This document shows, piece by piece, positions 24,109-31,275 of a stretch of 35,918 nucleotides of DNA. Source of the DNA: Richelia sp. UBA3308. GTDB taxonomy: Bacteria > Cyanobacteriota > Cyanobacteriia > Cyanobacteriales > Nostocaceae. How positions within the stretch are numbered: position 1 is the stretch's first letter; every line of letters begins with the position of its first letter. Where the stretch lies: contig DESS01000008.1 of the NCBI GenBank assembly GCA_002361335.1, positions 7,364 to 43,281 of the forward strand. The letters run 5' to 3'. A program made the position numbers and the translations under genes. The notes under the pieces are model-generated. The model was not told the DNA's origin. It saw only the letters and a program-made list of their open reading frames with translations, and did not search any database.

Positions 24109-24462
24109 TTAACTGCGATAATTATGACACACCCGGTAAGTGCGGCGAATACCACGGTAGTAATGGGCTCTAGAAAAGCATTTTTTATAACTACGATTCC
24201 TTACCTTCGGTAGTCTACGATATCTATACCTACGTCCTCTGATATATCGATTATATCGATACTTAGGATAACGGCGACGGCGAATTACACGCACCCGTCG
24301 TCTGTGGCGATAATGTCGAGCAATTAAAGAATGGTTGTCATCCTCATTCAATACAGTTTCGTTATCCGTGGTTTTTATTAAAGCGTTGGCTTCAGGAATA
24401 GTAGTAAATGTTGCAGATGCAGCAAATAATCCCAATATTACGAGTTTAATTGACTTAAGCAT
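24109..24462 (-). CDS. Small secreted Arg/Tyr-rich basic protein
   Basis: 117 residues: a signal peptide (MLKSIKLVILGLFAASATF, cleavage near EANA), a short acidic stretch (DNETVLNEDDN), then about 70 residues dominated by Arg, Tyr and His, with repeats such as RRRVRVIRRRRYPKYRYNRY and a Cys pair (KKCF...RVCHN). Net charge is extremely positive. No family recognised; it may bind polyanions (polysaccharide, phosphate, nucleic acid) in the periplasm or sheath (inference). The signal peptide and periodic motif argue that it is a real gene. Confidence 0.7.
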   Translation of the reverse strand: MLKSIKLVILGLFAASATFTTIPEANALIKTTDNETVLNEDDNHSLIARHYRHRRRVRVIRRRRYPKYRYNRYIRGRRYRYRRLPKVRNRSYKKCFSRAHYYRGIRRTYRVCHNYRS

Positions 24463-24550
24463 GGTATATTTACTTATGAAAAAAACTTTACTCTTAATAT
24501 TAATTCACCAGAGTAAATTGGTTCATATTCGTAATGCTTTGCAATAATCA

Positions 24551-24573
24551 CAAAAAAACCCCTAACAGGGGTT
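24551..24573 (-). terminator. Intrinsic terminator of zinc-ribbon gene
   Basis: On the minus strand AACCCC-TGTTA-GGGGTT is followed by a run of T. It lies about 26 bp after the stop of the 24599-24880 gene. Confidence 0.85.
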
Positions 24574-24598
24574 GGTAAATTTGGGATTTATTCCATAG

Positions 24599-24880
24599 TT
24601 AAGTATTAGATGTAGGAACATCTCCTAAGGCCATCACAGCAGCTATTTTCGGTGCGTGGGCAAAAAAGGCGATCCTACCGCAGCTTGGACATTGTATTTT
24701 GTGATCTACTGGTTCGCTACCATCGTGATGGGTTTGAATTAGTAGGGGTTGATCGCATTTGTAGCATTGCGTAAAAATACGTGGGTTATCGGTATTGCAG
24801 TCTACCACCGTAATGGGCTGGAATTTTTTTTCCACTGGCGGTTTGGGTTTTGGTTTGGGGAAATTTTCTGATTGTGTCAT
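24599..24880 (-). CDS. Small zinc-ribbon protein
   Basis: 93 residues with two Cys pairs, QCYKCDQP and QCPSCGRI, about 25 residues apart, forming a zinc-ribbon fold, preceded by a Pro/Lys-rich N-terminus (PKPKPKPPVEKK). DCNTDNPRIF begins the conserved part. Likely a conserved cyanobacterial hypothetical protein; nucleic-acid or protein binding is possible but unproven. It has its own terminator downstream and stands alone. Confidence 0.75.
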   Translation of the reverse strand: MTQSENFPKPKPKPPVEKKFQPITVVDCNTDNPRIFTQCYKCDQPLLIQTHHDGSEPVDHKIQCPSCGRIAFFAHAPKIAAVMALGDVPTSNT

Positions 24881-25127
24881 TAAATTATTTTTCTGCTAGC
24901 TTTGCTTGACGCTCTGGTTGTTAAACTTTTATATGATGACTTAAAAATCAATTATTGCAAAATGCTTTGCCAGCACAAATGCTTGGATAAATAGTTTAAG
25001 TAATTTACTGGTTTGATAAATATTTAAAGTTGATATAGTCAACGCCAAGGGCTTTCGGATACGAAGGTCGGAATTTTATTTAACTTCCTCATAGCCAAAC
25101 AACTCTCTTGGATTGCAACCAAGCGTA

Positions 25128-25346
25128 TCACACTAATGCTTCTTTATCATTAATACGCTCTAAAAGGTCTGCGGGAGAGCAACTTAAAGCTTCACAAAGA
25201 AGATCTAAAGTTTTAAAAGGCACAGATTTTGCCTTCTTCTCTAGATGCTGAATATTTTGTAAACTCATGCTACAAGCTTGAGCTAAAGCATTTTGAGACA
25301 TTCCCCTTTCCTTTCTAATTTCTGCTAAACGAAACTTTATAGGCAT
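25128..25346 (-). CDS. XRE-family HTH repressor (A)
   Basis: 72-residue single-domain lambda-repressor-type HTH: RLAEIRKERGMSQNALAQ, recognition helix CSMSLQNIQHLEK, then TLDLLCEALSCSPADLL. It should bind DNA as a dimer and probably regulates itself, because dyads built on ATTACCAAA/TTTGGCAAT occupy the 100 bp upstream. It is the first of three XRE genes within 1.3 kb and on the same strand as the next two. Confidence 0.88.
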   Translation of the reverse strand: MPIKFRLAEIRKERGMSQNALAQACSMSLQNIQHLEKKAKSVPFKTLDLLCEALSCSPADLLERINDKEALV

Positions 25347-25363
25347 ATTTATTATTTATAAAA

Positions 25364-25419
25364 ATTACCAAATAATATTTAGCCAAATATATTTACATTA
25401 CCAAAAGCTATTTGGCAAT
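25364..25419. promoter_or_regulatory. Probable operators of XRE-A
   Basis: ATTACCAAA AGCTA TTTGGCAAT at 25397-25419 is a 9-bp dyad with one mismatch. Another ATTACCAAAT (25364 on) and GCCAAATAT (about 25382) give repeated half-sites between the XRE-A and XRE-B genes. Confidence 0.55.
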
Positions 25420-25451
25420 ATTTTACTGTTAAACCGTTTAGGCAGCCAGGA

Positions 25452-25697
25452 TTAATCCTCAAAAGTTATCCCAAAATCCACTCCAAGCACCTCCTCTATT
25501 TTTCGCAAAGTCTCTTCCGAAACACCTCCATCAATATTTTCAGATTCAATTTTGTACCAGTAGTACCGAGATACTCCAGCTTCTTTCGCCAACTTTACCA
25601 GCGACTTATCACTCTTATCTCTTGCTTGCTTGATTTTTTCTCCAAGCCCAGGCACTTCTACTTCATACTTGACCGTTCTTCTTATCTTCACCGCCAT
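25452..25697 (-). CDS. XRE-family HTH repressor (B)
   Basis: 81 residues. A short N-terminal strand-like segment (KIRRTVKYEVEVPGLG) precedes the HTH: IKQARDKSDKSLVKLAKEAG, recognition helix SRYYWYKIESEN, ETLRKIEEVLGVDFG. It is divergent from the small gene at 25885 and separated by 187 bp with a 13-bp inverted repeat, the arrangement of a repressor controlling both itself and the opposite gene. Confidence 0.85.
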   Translation of the reverse strand: MAVKIRRTVKYEVEVPGLGEKIKQARDKSDKSLVKLAKEAGVSRYYWYKIESENIDGGVSEETLRKIEEVLGVDFGITFED

Positions 25698-25721
25698 AAC
25701 ATTTTATTTAACCTCTACAAG

Positions 25722-25755
25722 TATAAGTCAACTGTCACACAGCAGTTGACTTATA
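25722..25755. promoter_or_regulatory. Operator dyad between XRE-B and small protein P1
   Basis: TATAAGTCAACTG (25722-25734) and CAGTTGACTTATA (25743-25755) are perfect inverted arms with an 8-nt spacer. Extra half-sites GTTGACAG and CAGTTGA lie downstream over the P1 promoter. Confidence 0.7.
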
Positions 25756-25775
25756 GTGAATCTATACTTACTTGA

Positions 25776-25804
25776 TTGACAACTATTTGTTGACAGTTTA
25801 CAGT
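25776..25804 (+). promoter_or_regulatory. Promoter of small protein P1
   Basis: TTGACA at 25776-25781, 17-nt spacer, TACAGT at 25799-25804. The operator half-sites GTTGACAG and CAGTTGA overlap it. Confidence 0.5.
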
Positions 25805-25815
25805 TGAGAACATAA

Positions 25816-25852
25816 AGAACGCGCCCCGGTGTACCAAACTAAAGCGCGTTCT
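25816..25852 (+). promoter_or_regulatory. Conserved leader hairpin of P1
   Basis: AGAACGCGC (25816-25824) pairs with GCGCGTTCT (25844-25852) around a 19-nt loop. The same stem in the same place precedes the paralogue at 26580 (26522-26554). No T-run follows, so it is not a simple terminator. Confidence 0.65.
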
Positions 25853-25884
25853 CTTCCACAAAATTAATTAATGGAGATTATATT

Positions 25885-26205
25885 ATGCCTCAATTAACGC
25901 AAGGTATTCAAGCTCTACCACAACAAGAGCTTGAAAACTACCTGTACCATCAAGCTCAATTAATAGCACCAGACATTTCTGGAGTTAAAGTTAAGTGGGA
26001 GAAAGCAAAAACAGAAATAGACTCGGTGGATGAGGTATTTGGATTGCTTTACCGCGTCTGGGATGGGATGATTCTACTTGGTACCTTCTATGAAAATATG
26101 CAAGGAAAGTGGGTAGCCCAACCTTGCAATAGAGAATCAAGATTCATTGTGAATACTTCTCAACAGGCGCATTTAGCTGTAATTGATAGCTATTTGCTTT
26201 CTTAA
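25885..26205 (+). CDS. Small paralogous protein P1 of the XRE island
   Basis: 106 residues, no recognised domain. The C-terminal two-thirds align with the protein at 26580: VFGLLYRVWDGMILLGTFYE matches NFGYLYRVWNKDRLLGTYYE, then GKWVAQP matches GWKAQP, ending with AVIDSYL against KVIESYL. The N-terminus (IQALPQQELENYLYHQAQLI) differs from P2. ATGGAGATTATATT before the ATG carries the RBS GGAG. Its start follows an operator dyad, a promoter and a conserved hairpin; its stop is 6 bp from the convergent XRE-C gene. Confidence 0.7.
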   Translation: MPQLTQGIQALPQQELENYLYHQAQLIAPDISGVKVKWEKAKTEIDSVDEVFGLLYRVWDGMILLGTFYENMQGKWVAQPCNRESRFIVNTSQQAHLAVIDSYLLS

Positions 26206-26211
26206 ATCTTA

Positions 26212-26433
26212 CTAATCTTCAACTAAATCAACAACTTCATATAGCTCAGACGGATCGCAATCAAAAAGTTTGCATAATTTAGCAACGCGGACAAACATTT
26301 TGACCCCATCACGATTTTTTTCCCAATTACGAACCGTTGAAACATCACAGCCCAGTGACTCGGCAACTTGGCGCTGAGTCATGTTTTTTGCTTCCCTGAG
26401 TTTCGCAATCCTAGACACGTATATTTCTCCCAT
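26212..26433 (-). CDS. XRE-family HTH repressor (C)
   Basis: 73-residue HTH protein: IAKLREAKNMTQRQVAESLG, recognition helix CDVSTVRNWEKNRDG, then VAKLCKLFDCDPSELYEVVD. It is convergent with P1 (6-bp gap) and divergent from P2. A TGAATTACTTCAT repeat overlaps its own start codon, and a second copy lies 28 bp upstream, suggesting autoregulation and control of P2. Confidence 0.88.
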   Translation of the reverse strand: MGEIYVSRIAKLREAKNMTQRQVAESLGCDVSTVRNWEKNRDGVKMFVRVAKLCKLFDCDPSELYEVVDLVED

Positions 26434-26512
26434 GAATTACTTCATAGCATTAATATAACGTGAATTACATCATGCGAACTACTTGACAGTATGAACAAGT
26501 TAACGCATGATG
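26433..26512. promoter_or_regulatory. Operators and promoter between XRE-C and P2
   Basis: Direct repeats TGAATTACTTCAT (26433-26445) and TGAATTACATCAT (26461-26473), plus an inverted pair CATCATGCG (26468-26476) / CGCATGATG (26504-26512). The plus-strand promoter TTGACA (26483-26488)-17 nt-CATGAT (26506-26511) has its -10 inside the second arm, a repression geometry. Confidence 0.6.
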
Positions 26513-26521
26513 ATGATAAAG

Positions 26522-26554
26522 AACGCGCTCTGACCTGGAAAATCTAAGCGCGTT
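26522..26554 (+). promoter_or_regulatory. Conserved leader hairpin of P2
   Basis: AACGCGCT (26522-26529) pairs with AGCGCGTT (26547-26554). It shares AAAGAACGCGC and GCGCGTT with the P1 leader while the loop sequence differs. Confidence 0.65.
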
Positions 26555-26579
26555 TTCGTCCAATAACGAAGAAATAATT

Positions 26580-26873
26580 ATGACATCTACAAAACTAAAA
26601 ACACAACAGCTTCCCGTTGTTGTTGACATATTCACATACAAAGACTCAAAACTAGAACTAGAAATAGAACTAGATTCAGTACCAGACGGTAATTTTGGCT
26701 ATTTGTACCGGGTTTGGAATAAAGATAGATTGCTTGGTACTTATTACGAGTCATTCACAGAGGATGGTTGGAAAGCGCAACCAATTAATTCAATAAAACT
26801 GATTTTTTGCAGCAGCGCGGAGGAAGCACAGACAAAGGTAATTGAAAGCTATCTGGATGACTTGTTGATTTAA
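26580..26873 (+). CDS. Small paralogous protein P2 of the XRE island
   Basis: 97 residues, paralogue of the 25885 protein over its C-terminal two-thirds (core LYRVWNKDRLLGTYYE, GWKAQP, VIESYL). A conserved predicted beta-rich core with a terminal helix is all that can be seen; no catalytic motif or membrane segment is present. It is followed after 55 bp by the 268-residue protein on the same strand, so the two are probably cotranscribed from the repressor-controlled promoter. Confidence 0.7.
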   Translation: MTSTKLKTQQLPVVVDIFTYKDSKLELEIELDSVPDGNFGYLYRVWNKDRLLGTYYESFTEDGWKAQPINSIKLIFCSSAEEAQTKVIESYLDDLLI

Positions 26874-26928
26874 TTTTTCTAGTAAACGAGGCGAGATATT
26901 CGCCTCACAAATACTAAAAAACAAAAAC

Positions 26929-27735
26929 ATGAACAATATACAACTTTTTGAAAACAACTCTGGTATTGGAATATATATTGATGCCCAAACCGGAGAAAGT
27001 TTTTGCTCCATAAGTAGTTATGCAAGGCTGGCGAAAAAGGATAAATCGACAATATCAAGGCGTTTTGGAACCGTTGCACCAAAGGAGACAAAATCGGCTG
27101 AAGTGGTTACTAAGACTGGGCTTAAAACCGTTGTATTGATTCCAGAAGATTTGATTGTAGAATGGCTCCCAAAAGATAACCCCGAACTAGCAACTCAATT
27201 ACTAAAGTTAGGGGTAAGAAGCTTCTTGCATAAAGTAGTTGATTACAAGCATCAGTCGCAAAATCAATCTTCTAGTCAAAATGAAATCGAACAATCCTAC
27301 GATCTATTAACAAAAATCTTCGACGGATTAAATATCTCTCCAGAAGTACAGAAACTTCACATCATAGACTGCTTAAAGAAACAATACGACCTTCCCATGC
27401 TTTCAGAAGCGGCGAAAACCTTGGAACAATATACAGCAGTGAAACAACGTTATATCCGAGTTACCGACTTGGCGCAAATTTGGAACGAACAAAACGGCAG
27501 CAGTAAGAAGCCAACTGAAATTAACCTCGCTCTCCAGAAAGCAGGATTGCAAAGAAGAATTTTTGCAAAACGTGTCAATAGTAAGGGTAAAACCGTTTCA
27601 GACAACAGATGGGAATTAACAGAAGTCGGTTTAGAATACGGTTCCTATGTTGCTAAACCTGCTGGTGCTGCCGGAACCAAGCAATCGATTCAATGGATTG
27701 AATCAGTTTTATCTTTGATAGGGGAGTTTTTGTGA
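26929..27735 (+). CDS. Antirepressor-like conserved Nostocales protein
   Basis: 268 residues. The N-terminal region, IDAQTGESFCSISSYARLAKKDKSTISRRF, looks like a HTH/KilA-type specificity region, followed by LKTVVLIPEDLIVEWLPKDN and ATQLLKLGVRSFLHKV, a pattern I associate with a multicopy family in filamentous cyanobacteria. The C-terminal part, RVTDLAQIWNEQ...KPTEINLALQKAGLQRR...NRWELTEVGLEYG, resembles the winged-helix end of phage antirepressors (T-x-x-x-I-G... followed by N-x-x-L-x-x-x-G-L-Q). Role in relieving the XRE repressors is inferred from location and resemblance only. RBS is weak. Confidence 0.6.
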   Translation: MNNIQLFENNSGIGIYIDAQTGESFCSISSYARLAKKDKSTISRRFGTVAPKETKSAEVVTKTGLKTVVLIPEDLIVEWLPKDNPELATQLLKLGVRSFLHKVVDYKHQSQNQSSSQNEIEQSYDLLTKIFDGLNISPEVQKLHIIDCLKKQYDLPMLSEAAKTLEQYTAVKQRYIRVTDLAQIWNEQNGSSKKPTEINLALQKAGLQRRIFAKRVNSKGKTVSDNRWELTEVGLEYGSYVAKPAGAAGTKQSIQWIESVLSLIGEFL

Positions 27736-27775
27736 GCAAAATCAACTTTCATTGTCATGAATTCTGTAAATTGTC

Positions 27776-29263
27776 TTATATTCCTTCAGCTTGTTGATGA
27801 ATCTTTTCCAACTCTTCGGCAGACATTTTATCGAGATTCTTCAAAATAAAGTTCATCCTTCCCTGAAATTTCAATTTATCCCGATGTCGGTTCAAAAAGT
27901 CCCAATATAAGAAATTGAAGGGACAAGCCTTTTCTCCAGTGCGTTGTGAATGTTTGTAAAAACAACTTTTACAATAATCGCTCATTTTGTTAATATAATT
28001 TGCAGAGGCGGCATAAGGTTTGGATGCGAGTAAACCTCCATCTGCATATTGTCCCATACCGATAACGTTGGTTTGCATTACCCAGTCGTAAGCATCAATA
28101 AACGCTGCATGAAACCAGTTTTCTAATTCTTGTGGCGAAATTCCGGCAATCAAACCAAAGTTATTCAATACCATCAACCTTTGAATATGATGAGCGTAAC
28201 CCGTATCCATGACTTGGGTTAAAATTTGATGCAGGCAGTTCATTTTGGTTTCACCAGTCCAATAAAATTCCGGTAATGGTTTATTATGGTTAAACCAATT
28301 CTGTTGGGAATAATCAGCATCCACATGGTGATAAATTCCGTGCATATATTCTCGCCATCCCAACACCTGACGAATAAAACCTTCAACGCTATTTAAAGCA
28401 AGTTGATTTTCGTAATAAGCTTTTTCTGCTGCTTGAATGACTTCTAAGGGTTGTAGTAAACCTAGATTTAAATAGGGAGAAAGCATGGCGTGCCACATTG
28501 TTTCTTCTCCCGTTACCATGGCATCCTGATATGGACCAAAATCAGCTAAGCGAATATCTATGAAATATTTTAATACTTCCAGGGCTTGGGAACGAGTTAC
28601 TCCCCAACGAAATTGTTTTATTTCACCATAGGTTGGGATATCAAGGGAATTAACTTGTTGAATAACTTCCTTTGTAATTTCATCTGCTTCAAACCACTTG
28701 GCATCGGGAGTATTTAAATTACCTTTGGGTGGTTTGCGATTTTCCTTATCAAGATTCCATTTTCCTCCGACGGGTTTATCAGCTTCCATTAAAATATCAA
28801 AGCGTCGTCTCCCTTCCCGATAAAAATCTTCCATCAACAAACGCTTGCGATTTTTTGCCCAATTATTGAATTCTTCTCCACTCCATAAAAATTGGTTATT
28901 GGGAATAATGTTTACATCGCAAGGTAATGTTAAATCTTTTATGGTTTTCAAAAAAGGTTTGTCATTGGGAGTCATCACCCGTAATTCAGTAATTTGATTA
29001 ACATTCACCCATTCTTCTAAGGGGGTTTGAAAATCTTCAGCAATGTTATAAGTTACTGAGTAACCCAAATTACGTAATTTATCAGCAAAATGCCGCATCG
29101 CCGACCAGATTAAAACCAGCTTTTGCTTGTGATATCGTCGTTGTTTGATATGAACATAAGATTCTATCAAGATAATTGATACAAGTGAACCGCGATCGCA
29201 ACTTTGTAAAGCAGCTTGTTTAAGATGTAGTTGATCTCCTAATATCCAGATACCAATTGTCAT
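27776..29263 (-). CDS. FeS-type bacterial cryptochrome/photolyase (PhrB-like)
   Basis: 495-residue flavoprotein of the iron-sulfur bacterial cryptochrome/photolyase group (prokaryotic (6-4) photolyases). It starts with the antenna-domain strand IGIWILGDQLHL. The C-terminal FAD domain includes HAMLSPYLNLGLLQPLEVI, EGFIRQVLGWREYMHGIYHH and GYAHHIQRLMVLNNFGLI. Four cysteines, C343, C431, C434 and C447, have the spacing (88, 3 and 13) of the 4Fe-4S ligands of Agrobacterium PhrB as I recall it. It should repair UV photoproducts using light, or act as a blue-light receptor. Monocistronic, with 500-odd residues as usual for the group. Confidence 0.93.
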   Translation of the reverse strand: MTIGIWILGDQLHLKQAALQSCDRGSLVSIILIESYVHIKQRRYHKQKLVLIWSAMRHFADKLRNLGYSVTYNIAEDFQTPLEEWVNVNQITELRVMTPNDKPFLKTIKDLTLPCDVNIIPNNQFLWSGEEFNNWAKNRKRLLMEDFYREGRRRFDILMEADKPVGGKWNLDKENRKPPKGNLNTPDAKWFEADEITKEVIQQVNSLDIPTYGEIKQFRWGVTRSQALEVLKYFIDIRLADFGPYQDAMVTGEETMWHAMLSPYLNLGLLQPLEVIQAAEKAYYENQLALNSVEGFIRQVLGWREYMHGIYHHVDADYSQQNWFNHNKPLPEFYWTGETKMNCLHQILTQVMDTGYAHHIQRLMVLNNFGLIAGISPQELENWFHAAFIDAYDWVMQTNVIGMGQYADGGLLASKPYAASANYINKMSDYCKSCFYKHSQRTGEKACPFNFLYWDFLNRHRDKLKFQGRMNFILKNLDKMSAEELEKIHQQAEGI

Positions 29264-29313
29264 TCGATTTTAGATTTTAGAGGATGTAAGGATAGGTAAT
29301 TAATGTTTAGAAA

Positions 29314-29353
29314 TTCCCACTCTCGGGAAAGAAAGAAAAAGCAAGAGTGGGAA
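29314..29353 (-). terminator. Hairpin after Rpn-like gene
   Basis: TTCCCACTCT (29314-29323) and AGAGTGGGAA (29344-29353) pair over 10 bp around a purine-rich loop, directly after the stop of the minus-strand gene at 29359. The T-run is weak, so the call is moderate. Confidence 0.5.
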
Positions 29354-29358
29354 AAGTA

Positions 29359-30288
29359 CTATTGATAAATTTCTCTTAATTCTTGTAAAGTATTTTTGGT
29401 TTTAATTCCAGTTAGAATTGCTCTCAATACATCCACATCCTGTATTTGAGAAATTTCCGGTAAAAGTTCTAAACCTTCAGCACCAAATTTGACTTCTAAA
29501 AGTGCTTCAATACCTTCAAGTATTCCTTGCTTTACTCCTTTTTCAATCCCGATTCTTTCACCACTAGTTACATAAGGCATTTTTTTGTTCTCCTCATATT
29601 CGCTAACTTCTTCCCAAAAACTGGTTTCCAATTCTTTTGGTAATTTCAGCACCCAATCGATAAACCGAAATAAATTAATGATATCTTCCCTTTGATAACC
29701 TTTTTCGTAAAGCTGTTTGGTTAAATACAGTTTCCAGCGTTTCCGTACTTGAGTATCTTGACGGGTTTCTTTGGCTTTTAAATGAGCCATTACTACCGTA
29801 GCAAAGGGATTTGAACTAGCTTCTAATTCATTCCATTGTTCGGCGTAATCAAGTAATTTGACAATGGGGAACCGAAAATTAACCTCACAACCCGATAACT
29901 CATCGCGAAACTCATTTGGTCGCCATGTGGGACGTTCGTCAGCTAAAATAGCGAAACTGGCTATAGATTGATTGTAACGGTCGAACAAGCGGTAGTGGTA
30001 GATATACATCCGTTTCGCAAAGTTACTTTCTTCATAACTTTGGACTTCGAGATGGATTAATACCCATTGTTCTGTACCATCTTTTTTCCAAACTTGGACG
30101 AGTTTATCTACAAATCTTTTTTTAAATTCAGCATCCCGAACAACTTGTTGTAATTCTTTATCTAGGAAATTGTATCCTCGTTCCCAGTTTATTTCTTCTG
30201 CTGCAATGGGAAAGAAGAATTCCATACATTCCCGAAAGTAGGTTTCGATGGCTTCTTTCCAAGGGGTGTCGTATTCGTCAGCGGACAT
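29359..30288 (-). CDS. Rpn-family PD-(D/E)XK nuclease/transposase-like protein
   Basis: 309 residues typical of the cyanobacterial Rpn/DUF4351-type group. An N-terminal nuclease domain has D-K-L-V-Q-V at the FVDKLVQVW strand and IHLEVQSYEESNFAKRMYIY with E-x-Q replacing E-x-K, as common in this family. A middle helical part follows, and a C-terminal LEGIEALLEVKFG...ELLPEISQIQD...LREIYQ. Relatives promote RecA-independent recombination in enterics; in cyanobacteria they are multicopy and mostly unstudied. Stand-alone gene next to a repeat-rich gap. It is not an insertion sequence: no terminal repeats bound it. Confidence 0.88.
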   Translation of the reverse strand: MSADEYDTPWKEAIETYFRECMEFFFPIAAEEINWERGYNFLDKELQQVVRDAEFKKRFVDKLVQVWKKDGTEQWVLIHLEVQSYEESNFAKRMYIYHYRLFDRYNQSIASFAILADERPTWRPNEFRDELSGCEVNFRFPIVKLLDYAEQWNELEASSNPFATVVMAHLKAKETRQDTQVRKRWKLYLTKQLYEKGYQREDIINLFRFIDWVLKLPKELETSFWEEVSEYEENKKMPYVTSGERIGIEKGVKQGILEGIEALLEVKFGAEGLELLPEISQIQDVDVLRAILTGIKTKNTLQELREIYQ

Positions 30289-30628
30289 TCGTTTGTGGGT
30301 TAGTAGATGTATGTTTGATTATGGCAGAGTTTGGGCTGGGAAGAGGAGTGCGATCGCGATTGTCAGATTGTTGGTTTGAGGAGAGGGGAAAGGATTTTTG
30401 AGGTGTCTTAGTTTGCGGTAGTGACTTTTTAGATTTTAGGAAATATTTTATTTAGATAATTACATTATTTACTCAATAAATTAGCTAAGTTAATGAATTA
30501 TCAAAATTATCCAAATTCTGATTTACAACGATTAAATTACTATTAGGAATGGCCGCAACTGGCATATTTTTCTTGTAGGGGCACGTGACACTTCGACTAA
30601 TTTTTAACTTAATAATGCGGCAATCAGG

Positions 30629-31066
30629 GTACGGCACCAACCGAGTCTTGTGACACGCAGCCTTAGTCCGGACTATAAGTCTGAAATAGAATTAATATTA
30701 CAATAATTAAACAATATCAGCGTACATTATTCACTCAAAAAAAAGGTGTATGACTTAAAATCAAGAATAGACTTTGATATAAAACAAATTCAAATACGGG
30801 GACAAAAAATAGTTCCAGAAGATGAATAAATATGAGTTTTGCTATGTAAATTACAAATTACTCTGAATAAAATATTTAATCAACTAAATATTTAAATTCT
30901 GTTATATAAAGTTAATTCAATTTCATTAATAAAATATTCAAGCATTTGTTTCACAATTTCAGCATCATCTTCAAATTCATTATGTATATATTTATGAATA
31001 GCATTCAGGGCTATTTTATATTACAGGACTTATACAATTGTCACAATACCCTGGTTGGTGCCGTAC
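30629..31066. repeat. 14-bp inverted copies 424 bp apart
   Basis: GTACGGCACCAACC (30629-30642) recurs inverted as GGTTGGTGCCGTAC (31053-31066). The second copy lies inside the AGGACTTA-ended element at 31025-31147, so the first may be a piece of another copy of it. Confidence 0.55.
30892..31021 (-). pseudogene. C-terminal remnant of an unknown gene beside a mobile repeat
   Basis: A frame of about 42 codons, ending in TAA at 30892-30894, has natural coding character: IALNAIHKYIHNEFEDD, then EIVKQMLEYFINEIELTLYN. It is helical and acidic. It has no start and meets a stop codon 4 bp from the end of the element at 31025, as if the upstream part was lost when that element arrived. Confidence 0.4.
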
Positions 31067-31147
31067 AATCATTACCTTGTTACTGGGTTAGAAATCAATC
31101 AGTGTACAAGCACCACTAAAGAAAAACTTACCGATTGCGTAAGTCCT
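31025..31147. mobile_element. MITE-like 123-bp element with AGGACTTA terminal inverted repeats
   Basis: Left end AGGACTTATACAATT and right end GATTGCGTAAGTCCT are inverted with about 12 of 15 matching. There is no coding capacity. AGGACTTACGCA-type ends are familiar on transposons of filamentous cyanobacteria. ATTTTAT occurs just outside both ends but offset by 5 nt on the left, so a target duplication is not proven. Confidence 0.6.
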
Positions 31148-31275
31148 ATTTTATCAAGACATGCAGGGTTTAAAACCCCACCGTCCCGAAGGCGTGCTAG
31201 TAATTGGTTGGGGTAAAAACCCCATCCAATTACCTCTCCCTCCCTCCCTCACTCCCTCACTCTCTCCCTCTTTAT

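Larger units (their letters stand above)
30289..31275. other. Repeat-rich gap of about 1 kb
   Basis: Holds the elements listed separately at 30629-31147, a near-perfect hairpin TAATTGGTTGGGG/CCCCATCCAATTA at 31201-31232, and a CCCTCCCTCACT low-complexity tract at 31238-31270. The first 250 bp (30300-30550) show nothing beyond A/T-rich sequence and one HIP1-like site near 30352. Confidence 0.55.

Noticed and set aside
25452..26205. Classical toxin-antitoxin pair (XRE-B with P1)
   Set aside because: The genes are divergent with a long operator region instead of an overlapping operon, and P1 shows no known toxin motif.
25128..27735. Intact prophage
   Set aside because: Only regulatory-type genes are present; no integrase, terminase, capsid, tail or lysis genes were seen in the window.
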